64,000 bases of DNA from Roseateles puraquae (GTDB taxonomy: Bacteria; Pseudomonadota; Gammaproteobacteria; Burkholderiales; Burkholderiaceae_C), in assembly GCF_002205845.1 (NCBI RefSeq), contig NZ_NISI01000001.1, positions 434,001 to 498,000 of the forward strand. Direction: 5' to 3'. Every line of letters starts with the position of its first letter. Positions within the stretch are counted from its first letter, which is position 1. Below, piece after piece: positions 16,810 through 25,072 of this stretch. A program made the translations under genes and the position numbers. The notes beneath the pieces were generated by a model. That model was not told where the DNA came from, made no database searches, and saw only the letters and a program-made list of their open reading frames with translations.

Positions 16810-17546
16810 GTCCTCGCGGCGGTGGGGGTCAGGGTCGGGTAGACCACGGTCTTGCCGGCCACGACGACCGCGTTGTGCTGGTACTGCCAGCCGCGCGGGT
16901 AGTCACCCAGCTCCACGGTCCAGGCGCCATGGAAGAGCACATTGGCCACCAGGGTCTGCGCCGCCACGGTCTGGCGGTCGCGCACCAGCACATAGGTCGG
17001 GAAGTTCTCCATCGTCAGCAGCAGAAAGTGCCAGCCTTCCCGCTCGCAGAAGGCATTGACCGCCTCCACCACGCCGAAGCCCGACTGCCGGGCCGGCTGG
17101 TGGTTGGTGTAGTCGTGCCCGAGCAGGAAGCCGTCGGGCTTGACCTTGGGCGCGTAGTCGCGCAGGTCGGCCGCCACACCGGCCTCGCTGTGCAGGCCGT
17201 CGAGGTAGACCCAGTCGAGCTGCCCCGGCGAGAAGCGCGGCGCGGCATCGCTGGAGTAGGCGCGGATCAACTCGACCTGGCCGCTCGCCGTCTCGGCGGC
17301 GAATGCGGCCGAGACCTGCTGGAAGCGGCTCTCCTGCTCCTGCGCCGCCACGTTGCCGTAGCGGTCGGTCTGGTAGTCGTCGCGAGCCTGGTGTTCCCAG
17401 GGGTCGATCAGGTGCAGTCGCCGAGGTTGGGCATCGCGCAGGATGTGGCGCGAGAACACGCCCTCCGCCACGCCGATCTCGGCCGCCTCGCCGCCCTGCG
17501 GCAGCAGCCGCAGCAGATCCAGGCGGCTCAGGTTGGTCAACAGCAT
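16806..17546 (-). CDS. class I SAM-dependent methyltransferase (Methyltransf_24 type)
   Basis: 246 residues. GEAAEIGVAEGVFSRHIL is the glycine-rich SAM loop, HLIDPWEHQ the acidic end of strand 2, and LDWVYLDGLHSEAGVAADLRDY and GFLLGHDYTNH complete a Rossmann methyltransferase of the type often found in glycan loci. The start ATG (17546-17544) is 7 bases after the capsule-type glycosyltransferase stop; a longer frame to 17636 would overlap that gene. It is coupled to the FkbM gene downstream. The acceptor is unknown. Confidence 0.82.
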   Translation of the reverse strand: MLLTNLSRLDLLRLLPQGGEAAEIGVAEGVFSRHILRDAQPRRLHLIDPWEHQARDDYQTDRYGNVAAQEQESRFQQVSAAFAAETASGQVELIRAYSSDAAPRFSPGQLDWVYLDGLHSEAGVAADLRDYAPKVKPDGFLLGHDYTNHQPARQSGFGVVEAVNAFCEREGWHFLLLTMENFPTYVLVRDRQTVAAQTLVANVLFHGAWTVELGDYPRGWQYQHNAVVVAGKTVVYPTLTPTAART

Positions 17547-17553
17547 GCGGGCC

Positions 17554-18276
17554 TCAACGGTAGTTGCTGAAGCTGGGCGCGATCTGATCGTGCAGAACAC
17601 GCTCATGATGGGCCAGCACCAGCGGGTGGAAGACATTGCCGAGCAGCTCGGTCCAGGCCAGCGGATAGGCGCTCAGGCTGCCGTCGGGCAGCTGGACGCC
17701 GGTCTGGTCCTGCGGATGGCGGGCCGGGTTCTGGCGCAGGGCCTCGAACTTCGCGTCCAGCAGCGCATGGGTCTGCGCCAGCCAGGCCGTGGTGAAGGGC
17801 GAATAGCGCCGGCCGATGAAGGCGCACAGGCCGACCAGCTTGTCGTAGTGCGCGCGCAGCAGGTCGCCCACCGGCGGCGGCAGCGGCGCCACCCCGTGCG
17901 GCCCGATCTCGGTGTAGCCCAGCAGGTCATGCGCGGGCGATGCGCGCAGCCGCGCAAAGAACGGCGCCCAGGCGCGCGAGGTGTGCTTGATGTCGGTGTA
18001 GCCGCCGCCGTAGTGGTGCATCAGGTAGACACGCAGGTAGTCGGCCTGATGGACCTGGCTGAGCAGCGGGAACGCCGGGTGGAAGGGATGCTCAGGATGC
18101 TGCCAGTCGGGGATGTTGGCCGCCGTCAGCAGCTGCACCGGGCAGCCGGTCTGGACCTGGATGGACAGCAGCGCCTGCACCCGCTGGGCCGACATCGGGT
18201 TCAACCCCGTCCAGGCACAGAAGATCAGGCCGCTGCGCAACCCGTCGAAAGCCCTCAAGTCATCCACTGCCTGCAT
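17554..18276 (-). CDS. capsule-type glycosyltransferase (Gly_transf_sug / OCH1-like)
   Basis: 240 residues. The core block HQADYLRVYLMHHYGGGYTDIK matches the nucleotide-sugar-binding segment of OCH1-like and capsular polysaccharide synthesis transferases, usually [SA]D-x-x-R-x-x-x-L-x-x-x-GG-x-Y-x-D-x-D. Here the final DxD is D-I-K, so the usual metal-binding second aspartate is missing. No membrane segment is seen, so it should act in the cytoplasm. It is first in a three-gene minus-strand unit with two methyltransferases. The altered DxD may mean changed metal use or lost activity. Confidence 0.75.
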   Translation of the reverse strand: MQAVDDLRAFDGLRSGLIFCAWTGLNPMSAQRVQALLSIQVQTGCPVQLLTAANIPDWQHPEHPFHPAFPLLSQVHQADYLRVYLMHHYGGGYTDIKHTSRAWAPFFARLRASPAHDLLGYTEIGPHGVAPLPPPVGDLLRAHYDKLVGLCAFIGRRYSPFTTAWLAQTHALLDAKFEALRQNPARHPQDQTGVQLPDGSLSAYPLAWTELLGNVFHPLVLAHHERVLHDQIAPSFSNYR

Positions 18277-18381
18277 GCAGTCATCCTAAGCCTCGCCTGC
18301 CTGGCACCGAAGGGCCGAATTCGGCGGGATGCACAGTGCTGTTCCCGGCCACGCACGGGCCGCTGGGCATAGCATCCCGGC

Positions 18382-19194
18382 ATGGCTGCCACCGCTTCGT
18401 CTCCCGCACCCTTCTTCTCGATCATCATGGCCACGCACCAGCGGCCGCAAACGCTGGCCCGCGCCATCGCGTCGCTGCGGGCGCAGACGGACGCCGATTT
18501 CGAGCTGCTGCTGGTGGCCGACCAGCTCGACCCCGAGACCGCCGTTGTCGCCGCGCGCGACCTGGGCCCGCAGGATCGCTTCCTGAAGCGCACCGGCCCG
18601 AACGGCCCGGCGGAAAGCCGCAACCAGGGCCTGGCCATGGCGCGTGGGGAATGGGTGATCTTCCTGGACGACGACGACACCCTGCAGCCCCATCACCTCG
18701 CGACGCTGCGCCCTCATTGCCAGCAGCCCCAGGCCCAGGTGCTGTTCACCGACGTGGTCATCGTCACCGAAGACCGCCAGCAGCCCGGCATCCCCGAACT
18801 CGGCCGCCAGGTCACCGACCTCGGCTCGCTGGAGCTGCCCACGCTGTGGGTGCGCAACTTCATCCCCCTGCACTGCCTGGCCTACCGCCGCAGCCTGCTG
18901 CAGGGCCTCAGTTTCGACACCCACATGGCCTCCCAGGAGGACTGGGACTTCCTGCTCGGTGTGTGCAGCCGGGCGATGCCGACCTATGTGGCAGGGGGCG
19001 GCGCCGTCATGCACAAGGACTACGTGAACCCGGGGCAGCGCCGCGGGCAGCAGGCCACGTCCAACAACGCGACGGTGCTGCTGGACTTCGTGCACGCCTA
19101 CCGGCGCTGGCCGGCCCCCACGCCGGAACTCAAGGCCGCGCGTGCCGCCCTGCTGCAAAGCGTCGGGCTGCCGTTGCCGGCGGATTGGTTCTGA
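18382..19194 (+). CDS. glycosyltransferase family 2
   Basis: 270 residues with a GT-A fold. FFSIIMATHQRPQTLARAI begins the nucleotide-binding half, and AESRNQGLAMARGEWVIFLDDDD carries the metal-binding DDD. QEDWDFLLGVC holds the ED/DW acceptor-side motif typical of GT2 enzymes. It is the only plus-strand gene in the glycan region, set between two minus-strand groups, with its own 105-bp divergent upstream region. No convincing ribosome-binding site is seen. The donor sugar is not predictable. Confidence 0.88.
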   Translation: MAATASSPAPFFSIIMATHQRPQTLARAIASLRAQTDADFELLLVADQLDPETAVVAARDLGPQDRFLKRTGPNGPAESRNQGLAMARGEWVIFLDDDDTLQPHHLATLRPHCQQPQAQVLFTDVVIVTEDRQQPGIPELGRQVTDLGSLELPTLWVRNFIPLHCLAYRRSLLQGLSFDTHMASQEDWDFLLGVCSRAMPTYVAGGGAVMHKDYVNPGQRRGQQATSNNATVLLDFVHAYRRWPAPTPELKAARAALLQSVGLPLPADWF

Positions 19195-19234
19195 GCCGCG
19201 CCCGCGGCTCGCCCGCGCACTCAGTGGCCCAGGC

Positions 19235-19909
19235 TCAGTCTCCCCACTTGGCCAGGTAAGCCGCGTAACTCTCGGCCCAGCCGTTGGAGGCGAAGCCGCC
19301 CTCGCTCTGGTGGGTAATCGCAATCGGCCAGGTGCCCAGTCGCAGGCCGGCGCCGCGTGCGGTGCGGCAGAAGTCCATGTCGTAGAAATGGAAGCGGAAG
19401 CGCTCGTCAAAGCGCACCTGCCGCTCCAGCAGCAGGTCGCGGCGCACCGCCAGCATCACGCCGTCGAGCAGCTCGCAGGGAGCGGGCGTCGGGCCGAAGG
19501 GCGAGACCACCCCGAAGGCCGTCGGCCCGTGGGCCACGGTGCCGGACAGGTTGGCCCGGTCATCCCACTTGAACTCCAGCGACGGGAACGCCCAGGACGG
19601 CTGCCCTGGCGCGCGGCGCCGGTTGCCGGCCACGCCGACCACGTCGAAGGCATTCAGCGCCGCCGACACATGCTCGGGGAAGAAGAAGTCGTCCAGCCAG
19701 ACGTCGTCGTGGATGAACACCAGCAGCGGCGACGCGTCGGGCGCCACGATGCGCTCGTTGTAGAGCTCCGGCAGGCCACGCTGGTTCTCGAAATAGACGC
19801 GCGGCTGCAGCCGGGTGTCATGGGCCACGCGGCGCAGCGACTGGCCCAGTGCTGACTGGCTCCAGAAGGCTTCGCGCGAATGGCGGGTCGCACAGACGAG
19901 ATCGAGCAT
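19235..19909 (-). CDS. glycosyltransferase, GT2-like
   Basis: 224 residues. VFIHDDVWLDDFF supplies a DD metal site, VVGVAGNRRR and LDGVMLAVRRDLL follow as in GT2-like enzymes, and FHFYDMDFCRTAR is the acceptor-side D-x-D-F element. A GTG at 15 bases after the previous stop-proximal GAGGG (19915) could also start, but ATG at 19909-19907 is better spaced from GAGGG (9 nt). It is the last gene of the long minus-strand secretion/glycan operon. Donor and acceptor are unknown. Confidence 0.78.
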   Translation of the reverse strand: MLDLVCATRHSREAFWSQSALGQSLRRVAHDTRLQPRVYFENQRGLPELYNERIVAPDASPLLVFIHDDVWLDDFFFPEHVSAALNAFDVVGVAGNRRRAPGQPSWAFPSLEFKWDDRANLSGTVAHGPTAFGVVSPFGPTPAPCELLDGVMLAVRRDLLLERQVRFDERFRFHFYDMDFCRTARGAGLRLGTWPIAITHQSEGGFASNGWAESYAAYLAKWGD

Positions 19910-19921
19910 GCCCACAGGCCC

Positions 19922-20386
19922 TCAGAGTTGGCGGATGACGCGCGCCGGGTTGCCCACGACCACCGCGCCCGGCGGCACGTCGCGGGTGACGACCGCGCCC
20001 GCGCCGACCATGGCGCCGGCCCCGACGGTGACGCCGGGCAGGATGGTGGCATTGGCGCCGATGCTCGCGCCGGCACACAGCAGCGTGCGGGCATAGGCCG
20101 GCGGGCGCTGGCGCGAGCGCGGGAAGGCGTCGTTGGCGAAGGTGGCGTTCGGACCGATGAAGACGTCGTCCTCGACCCGCAGCCCATCCCAGAGCTGCAC
20201 GCCGCTCTTGACGGTGACGCGGTCGCCGATGACGACATCACCCTCGATCAGCACCTGGGCGCAGATGTTGCAGTCCGCGCCGATGCGTGCGCCTGCCAGT
20301 ACCACGCAGAACTGCCAGACGCGCGTGCCGTCCCCGATCACCTCGGCCTTCACGTCGGACATGGGATGGATGTAGGCGGGCTTCAT
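19922..20386 (-). CDS. sugar N-acetyltransferase, left-handed beta-helix (FdtC/QdtC/WbpD-like)
   Basis: 154 residues made almost wholly of hexapeptide repeats ([LIV]-G-x4), for example [43 protein letters not shown] and [20 protein letters not shown], ending in [13 protein letters not shown]. This matches acyltransferases that acetylate the 3-amino group of dTDP-3-amino-3,6-dideoxyhexoses. The start ATG (20386) overlaps the preceding glycosyltransferase stop as ATGA. It is strikingly similar in layout to the N-terminal half of the fused protein at 22451-23413, so the operon seems to carry this activity twice. Confidence 0.85.
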   Translation of the reverse strand: MKPAYIHPMSDVKAEVIGDGTRVWQFCVVLAGARIGADCNICAQVLIEGDVVIGDRVTVKSGVQLWDGLRVEDDVFIGPNATFANDAFPRSRQRPPAYARTLLCAGASIGANATILPGVTVGAGAMVGAGAVVTRDVPPGAVVVGNPARVIRQL

Positions 20387-21345
20387 GCAGGCATCTCCAG
20401 GGCGCCACAGTAGGCATGCCAGGCGGCGAGGTAGTCGACTTCGGCCTCGGGGCCCTGCCCCAGCCGCAGCCCGAGTTCGGCCACGTCGCACATGGCCGGG
20501 TCGACGGCGCGGTAGTGCTGCAGCACCGTGCCGCCGATGCGCTGGGCCACGGCGGCCATCTGGCCCGCGTCCAGGTATCCCAGCCGGTGCGACGCCAGTG
20601 CCAGCGCCACCCAGGCCAGCAGCCCGAGCTTGAAGATGCGGCCGGTGGTCAGCGAGGTGTTCTGGCCAGGGCTGGTGCGGAAGTAGCCGAGGTGTTCATT
20701 GATGTAGATCAGCGGCGCCTGGCGGCAAGCCACCAGGAAGGCGCCGATGTCTTCCAGCCCGGTGAAGCTGACGCCCGCCAGCCGGGTGCTGAGCAGTTCC
20801 TCGCGCATGCCGGCGCGGAAGGTGGCGTTGGAGAACTCACCCAGCCAGTTGTTCGACGCCGCCACGGTGCTGGGGAAGAGCACATCAGGCCCCAGCGCGA
20901 ACAGGCGCTGCAACTGGCCGTGGATGCTTTCGGGTACCGGCAGGCTGCCGGTGGGCTCACCCGATTCGAGCGCCGTCCAACGCCGGCTCACGGCCGCCTG
21001 GCCCTGCGCCAGCGCGTGCGCCTGGGCGTGACGCTCGTAGAACTGCGGGTAGGGAATGTCGTCGTCCAGCTGCAGGTGGAAAAAGGCGGTCTCGCCCTGG
21101 TAGTGCTGCAGCAGGTGGCGAAAGTTGGCCCAGGCGCCGTTGCGCGGGCCCGGGATGACTTCGAGGTGCAAGGCCGGCCAGGCCGCGCGCGCCTCGGGGG
21201 TGGCCAGTGCGCGCTGGAAGGCCTGGTCGGGGCTGTCGTCGGAGAACACCACGCGGGCGGGCGGCAGGGTCTGGCTCTGCAGCGCCCGCAGCAGCTCCGG
21301 CAGGTACTGGGACTTGTAGGCCGGCACCAGGACCGTGATGTCCAT
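20383..21345 (-). CDS. glycosyltransferase family 2
   Basis: 320 residues. [22 protein letters not shown] opens a GT-A nucleotide-binding fold, VVFSDDSPD follows, and [18 protein letters not shown] gives the DDD metal motif. A middle [14 protein letters not shown] and [13 protein letters not shown] fit an acceptor-side ED motif. The start ATG 21345-21343 lies 5 bases after the aminotransferase stop. A longer frame to 21414 lies within that gene. It may transfer the 3-acetamido-3,6-dideoxyhexose made by its neighbours; that is inferred from position only. Confidence 0.84.
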   Translation of the reverse strand: MDITVLVPAYKSQYLPELLRALQSQTLPPARVVFSDDSPDQAFQRALATPEARAAWPALHLEVIPGPRNGAWANFRHLLQHYQGETAFFHLQLDDDIPYPQFYERHAQAHALAQGQAAVSRRWTALESGEPTGSLPVPESIHGQLQRLFALGPDVLFPSTVAASNNWLGEFSNATFRAGMREELLSTRLAGVSFTGLEDIGAFLVACRQAPLIYINEHLGYFRTSPGQNTSLTTGRIFKLGLLAWVALALASHRLGYLDAGQMAAVAQRIGGTVLQHYRAVDPAMCDVAELGLRLGQGPEAEVDYLAAWHAYCGALEMPA

Positions 21346-21350
21346 CGCCT

Positions 21351-22454
21351 TCAAGCGCAGGCCCTCACGGCGTCGATGACGGCGTCGACCTGGGCCTCCT
21401 GCATGCCCGGCCACAGCGGCAGGCTCAGCACCTCGGCATGGATGGCTTCGGCGATGGGCAGGTCACCCGGGCCCAGGCCGAGCTCGGCATAGGCCGGCTG
21501 CAGATGCGGCGGCACCGGGTAATGGATCATGGTGCCGATGCCGCGCTCGGCGAGCGCCTTCTGCAGCCGGTCGCGCGCCTCGTGCCGCACGACGAAGAGA
21601 TGCCACGCCGGCTCATTGCCCGGCGCCACGGCGGGCAGCACCAGCGGCAGGCCCGCGAAGGCGTCGAGGTAGCGGGCCGCGATCGCTCGCCGCTCGTCGG
21701 TGGCGGCCTGCAGCTGGCCCAGCTTGGCCAGCAGCACCGCGGCCTGGATGTCGTCCAGCCGCGAATTGAAGCCTTTGACCTCGTTGTGATACTTGACCCG
21801 GGAGCCGTAGTTGCGCAGCACCCGCAGGCGGTCGGCCACACCGGCGTCGGCCGTGGTCGCCCCCCCCCCGTCCCCGAAGGCGCCGAGGTTCTTGCCCGGA
21901 TAGAAGCTCCAGGCCGACACCGTCGCCAGGCTGCCTACCGGCCTGCCCTTGTAGCGGGCGGCATGCGCCTGGGCGCAGTCATCCAGCACGGCCAGCCCGC
22001 GGCGCGCGGCGATGGCTTGGATGGCGTCCATGTCGGCCGGCTGGCCGTACAAGTGCACCGGCAGCAGCACCTTGGTGCGCGATGTGATGGCGGCCTCGAT
22101 GCGCGCCGGGTCGAGGTTGTAGGTGGCCGGGTCGCACTCCACCGGCACGGGCCGGGCGCCGCACTGGCTCACGGCCAGCCACGTGGCGATGTAGGTGTTG
22201 GACGGCACGATCACCTCGTCGCCCGGGCCCACCCCCAGGGCCAGCAGGCCCAGGTGCAGCGCGTCAAGCCCGTTGGCCAGTCCCACGGCATGCGGCACGC
22301 CGCAGAAATCGGCATAGGCGGCTTCAAAGGCCTGCAGCTCCTGGCCGAGCAGATACCAGCCGCTGGCCGCCACGCGGGCCAGCGCGGCGTCGATGCCAGC
22401 CTGGCTGGCGGCATAGGCCGGCTTCAGGTCGAGGAAGGGAACGGCGAGGCTCAT
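21351..22454 (-). CDS. fdtB: DegT/DnrJ/EryC1 sugar 3-aminotransferase (FdtB/QdtB-like)
   Basis: PLP enzyme of 367 residues predicted to aminate C3 of the dTDP-3-keto-6-deoxyhexose made by the fused ketoisomerase next to it. The Schiff-base lysine is K188 in SFYPGKNLGAFGDGG. RNYGSRVKYHNEVKGFNSRLDDIQAA is the family block typical of FdtB/QdtB enzymes, and PVHLYGQPADMD precedes it. The start overlaps the FdtD-like stop (ATGA). A run of ten C on the plus strand (21860-21869, ten G in the mRNA) encodes residues 196-198, beside the active-site loop, and is a potential slippage site. The frame is open in this sequence. Confidence 0.87.
   Translation of the reverse strand: MSLAVPFLDLKPAYAASQAGIDAALARVAASGWYLLGQELQAFEAAYADFCGVPHAVGLANGLDALHLGLLALGVGPGDEVIVPSNTYIATWLAVSQCGARPVPVECDPATYNLDPARIEAAITSRTKVLLPVHLYGQPADMDAIQAIAARRGLAVLDDCAQAHAARYKGRPVGSLATVSAWSFYPGKNLGAFGDGGGATTADAGVADRLRVLRNYGSRVKYHNEVKGFNSRLDDIQAAVLLAKLGQLQAATDERRAIAARYLDAFAGLPLVLPAVAPGNEPAWHLFVVRHEARDRLQKALAERGIGTMIHYPVPPHLQPAYAELGLGPGDLPIAEAIHAEVLSLPLWPGMQEAQVDAVIDAVRACA
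21860..21869 (-). repeat. homopolymeric G10 tract inside the aminotransferase gene
   Basis: Ten consecutive C on the plus strand, i.e. G10 in the coding strand, covering Gly196-Gly198 and the first base of codon 199. It is the longest homopolymer I noticed in the window. A change of one base would truncate the enzyme. Confidence 0.85.
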
Positions 22455-23413
22455 GCGGCATCTGCCTTCACGGCAGCCAGGAAATCGTCGTAGTTGCGGA
22501 TGTAGTCGGCCGCGTCGTAGGTGTCTGACGCCAGCACCAGCATGACCGCATCGGCCGAGAAACGGTACTGGATGCCCCAGACCATCGGCGGGATGTGCAG
22601 CCCCACCTGCGGCGTGTCCAGCCGCACCTCGTCGCGGGCCTGGCCGTCGTCGAGCACGATGGTCACCGCGCCCTTCAGGCAGACCAGGAACTGGTGGCAG
22701 GCCCTGTGCGCGTGTTCACCCCGCACTTCTTCGCTGGGCACGTCGTACACCACGAAGAAGCGCTGCGGCGTGAAAGGCAGATGTGCACCGATCTCACCAA
22801 AGCTCAAGGCCCCGCGCAGGTCGACGATCTTGGGCAGCCGCACCAGACCGGCCCCACGCGCGGTCAGCGTGGGCAGCGCGGCGCCCAAGGCCTGGGCGGA
22901 GACCCTGGCGCCCAGCGGCACCGGCGGGGTGTCCAAATAGCCCGTGATGTGCGCGGGGTTGCCTGCCACGATGGCGCGGGGCGGCACGTCCCGGGTCACC
23001 ACGGCGCCGTCGGTCACCAAGGCGCCAGGGCCCACGGTGACGCCGGCCCGGATGGTCACGTTGGCGCCGATGCTGGCGCCCGACCGGATGCGGGTGCGCA
23101 GCGGCTCGGCCTGCGGCTGGCGGCTGCGCGGCGCGGGGTCATTGGTGAAGCTGGCGTTGGGGCCGATGTAGACGTCGTCCTCCACGTGCACGCCGTCCCA
23201 CAGCTGCACGCCGCACTTCACCGTGACCCGGTCGCCCAGCACCACGTCGTTCTCGATGAAGACGTGGTCGCAGATGTTGGCCTCCCTGCCGATGCGTGCA
23301 CCCGGCAGCACGTGGGCGAAGGCCCAGATGCGGCTGCCGGCGCCCACATGGGGCGTCTCGACGAGCGCATGGGAATGCACGAAGCTGGGGGCCAGGGTTT
23401 CGGGGTCGGTCAT
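22451..23413 (-). CDS. fdtD: bifunctional N-acetyltransferase / dTDP-6-deoxyhexose 3,4-ketoisomerase (FdtD/WxcM-like)
   Basis: 320 residues. Residues ~1-160 are a left-handed beta-helix acyltransferase (IGREANICDHVFIENDVVLGD, ASIGANVTIRAGVTVGPGA, ends IVAGNPAHITGYLDTP). Residues ~185-320 are a WxcM/FdtA cupin (FTPQRFFVVYDVPSEEVRGEHAHRACHQF, then IPPMVWGIQYRFS and YDAADYIRNYDDF), with catalytic histidines in EHAHRACH. Together they would isomerise dTDP-4-keto-6-deoxyglucose to the 3-keto sugar and acetylate the amino product, as in FdtD of Shewanella. RmlA/RmlB, needed to make the precursor, are not in the window. Fuc3NAc or Qui3NAc as end product cannot be separated from sequence. Confidence 0.9.
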   Translation of the reverse strand: MTDPETLAPSFVHSHALVETPHVGAGSRIWAFAHVLPGARIGREANICDHVFIENDVVLGDRVTVKCGVQLWDGVHVEDDVYIGPNASFTNDPAPRSRQPQAEPLRTRIRSGASIGANVTIRAGVTVGPGALVTDGAVVTRDVPPRAIVAGNPAHITGYLDTPPVPLGARVSAQALGAALPTLTARGAGLVRLPKIVDLRGALSFGEIGAHLPFTPQRFFVVYDVPSEEVRGEHAHRACHQFLVCLKGAVTIVLDDGQARDEVRLDTPQVGLHIPPMVWGIQYRFSADAVMLVLASDTYDAADYIRNYDDFLAAVKADAA

Positions 23414-23426
23414 CCGTCAAGCCTCA

Positions 23427-24077
23427 TCAGGAAGGGTCGTGGTCATCGCCGACCTCGCCGACGATGCGCGCCGGGTTGCCGGCAATGATGGACCGCGGCG
23501 GCGCCTGCAGCCGCGGCGTCACGACCGCACCGGCCGCCACCACGCTGCCCGCACCGATGCGGACGCCCTTCAGTATCACCGCTCGTGCCCCGATGAAGAC
23601 GTCATCGCCGATTTCCACATCCTGCGGCCGCGGGTCAGGCTGGCGGCGATGCGGGATGCGCAGGTCGTGCGAGTTGCTGTCGCTGACGAACACCTCGGGC
23701 CCCACCAGGCAGCGCGCCCCGAAGCGGATGGCGGCGCCCTCGGCGATCAGCACGAGCTGGTTGTTGAAGGCGCAGTCGGCGCCGATGTCCACCAGGGATT
23801 CAGGCGTGCGTGACTCGATGTAGCTGCTGGCATGACTGCCCGGCGAGCGCACCACGCCGAAGACGCTGCTGGCGTGGATGCGGATGCGCCCCTGGCCCTT
23901 GAAGGACGTCGGCGTCAGCACCTGCAGCATCGGCGAGGCGGTGCCGTGCAGCTCGATGCGAGCCCGGTCGGAACAGTGGAAGTGGTAGTGGATGAGCAGG
24001 GTGCGCGTCCAGGTCTCCAGCTGCAGCGGGTGGCTGCTGCCGATCCAGTTGCGCAGCCGTTCGAATCGCCGCTGCAT
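23427..24077 (-). CDS. hexapeptide-repeat O-acetyltransferase (maltose-acetyltransferase/WbbJ type)
   Basis: 216 residues. The N-terminal half is beta-rich, and the C-terminal half has left-handed helix repeats ending DDVFIGARAVILKGVRIGAGSVVAAGAVVT then RSIIAGNPARIVGEV. FVSDSNSHDLR carries the catalytic-type histidine seen in CatB/Maa-like sugar O-acetyltransferases. The start ATG 24077-24075 follows a G7 run whose plus-strand C7 is at 24080-24086, in the place of the ribosome-binding site. It lies 11 bases from the methyltransferase stop. The acceptor is unknown, probably a glycan. Confidence 0.85.
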   Translation of the reverse strand: MQRRFERLRNWIGSSHPLQLETWTRTLLIHYHFHCSDRARIELHGTASPMLQVLTPTSFKGQGRIRIHASSVFGVVRSPGSHASSYIESRTPESLVDIGADCAFNNQLVLIAEGAAIRFGARCLVGPEVFVSDSNSHDLRIPHRRQPDPRPQDVEIGDDVFIGARAVILKGVRIGAGSVVAAGAVVTPRLQAPPRSIIAGNPARIVGEVGDDHDPS

Positions 24078-24088
24078 GACCCCCCCGG

Positions 24089-25036
24089 TCAGGACAGGTC
24101 GCCCAGGCGCAGCGTCTGCGAGTTCTGCGGGTCGTCCACCGTCGCGACGATGCGGTGCGGCTCGTCGATGTGCTCCATCAGGCTGAGGCCCCGGGCCTCG
24201 GGTGCACCGGCGCCGGTGTAGCGGATCTGGGAAACCGGCTGGGCATCCAGCATCGCGTTGTTGCACAGGCCGATGTACTCCCAGGAGGCACGGCGCATGT
24301 GTGCCGTCCAGGCGTCGGGCTCGTTGCCGTCCACGTCGTCGGTGGCCCGGCAGACCACGGACATGTAGCCGCTCGGCAGCCCGGGCACGAAGTTGTTCGG
24401 GTTCACTTCGGTGTGCGGGCAGAACAGGAAATCGATGGGCACCAGCTTGAAGGTGCGCAGCAGGTAGTCCAGCATCGGCACCGAGTGATACCAGAAGGTG
24501 TTGAGTTCGCGCTGCAGCGAGCCCTGGTGGTTGAAGGTTAGCGTGTGGTCGCCGCGCTTGATGACGTTGGTCGAGACGACCATCAGGCCGTTCTTCTTCA
24601 GCAGCGGCCGCACGCCCGCGAGCACGTGCATGGGCGAGAACACGTGGTACAGCACGCCCGACAGGTTGATGAAGTCGAACCCGCCATAGGGCGCGAGCTT
24701 GGTGCTCAAGTCGTAGATCAGGCCAATCTGGTGGAAGTCGAACTGCACGCCATAGGCGGCCTTCAGCACGTCCATCTTCTTGGCGCAGTGTGGGATGGCA
24801 TCGGTCGCCACCACACGGCTGGCGCCCTTGCGGGCCATCAACGCCGGGATCAGCCCCTCCATGCTGCCGATGTCCAGGCAGGCCATCCCCGCCAGGTCGC
24901 AGTTGCGCATCATCATGCGCGGCAGCATCGGCGTGCGGGGCGTGTCGGCGCCCTTGGTGACCACACCGGGGGCCAGCTCCACGCTGTAGTACCACCAGTC
25001 ATTGATCACCGATGCAAGCTGTTCCTGGGAAATCAT
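24089..25036 (-). CDS. class I SAM-dependent methyltransferase
   Basis: 315 residues. MACLDIGSMEGLIPALMARKG is the SAM-binding loop, RVVATDAIPHC the strand-2 acidic residue, and DFINLSGVLYHVFSPMHVLAGV the catalytic-face segment with the LYH motif often seen in CmoB-like/Methyltransf_11 enzymes. GGAGG lies just upstream of the ATG. It sits between the TolC-type gene and the O-acetyltransferase, so the secretion and glycan genes are interleaved in one run. The acceptor is not identifiable. Confidence 0.83.
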   Translation of the reverse strand: MISQEQLASVINDWWYYSVELAPGVVTKGADTPRTPMLPRMMMRNCDLAGMACLDIGSMEGLIPALMARKGASRVVATDAIPHCAKKMDVLKAAYGVQFDFHQIGLIYDLSTKLAPYGGFDFINLSGVLYHVFSPMHVLAGVRPLLKKNGLMVVSTNVIKRGDHTLTFNHQGSLQRELNTFWYHSVPMLDYLLRTFKLVPIDFLFCPHTEVNPNNFVPGLPSGYMSVVCRATDDVDGNEPDAWTAHMRRASWEYIGLCNNAMLDAQPVSQIRYTGAGAPEARGLSLMEHIDEPHRIVATVDDPQNSQTLRLGDLS

Positions 25037-25072
25037 GGGGCCTCCGGGCGTCTCGGGTTTGTGGTTCGTCTT

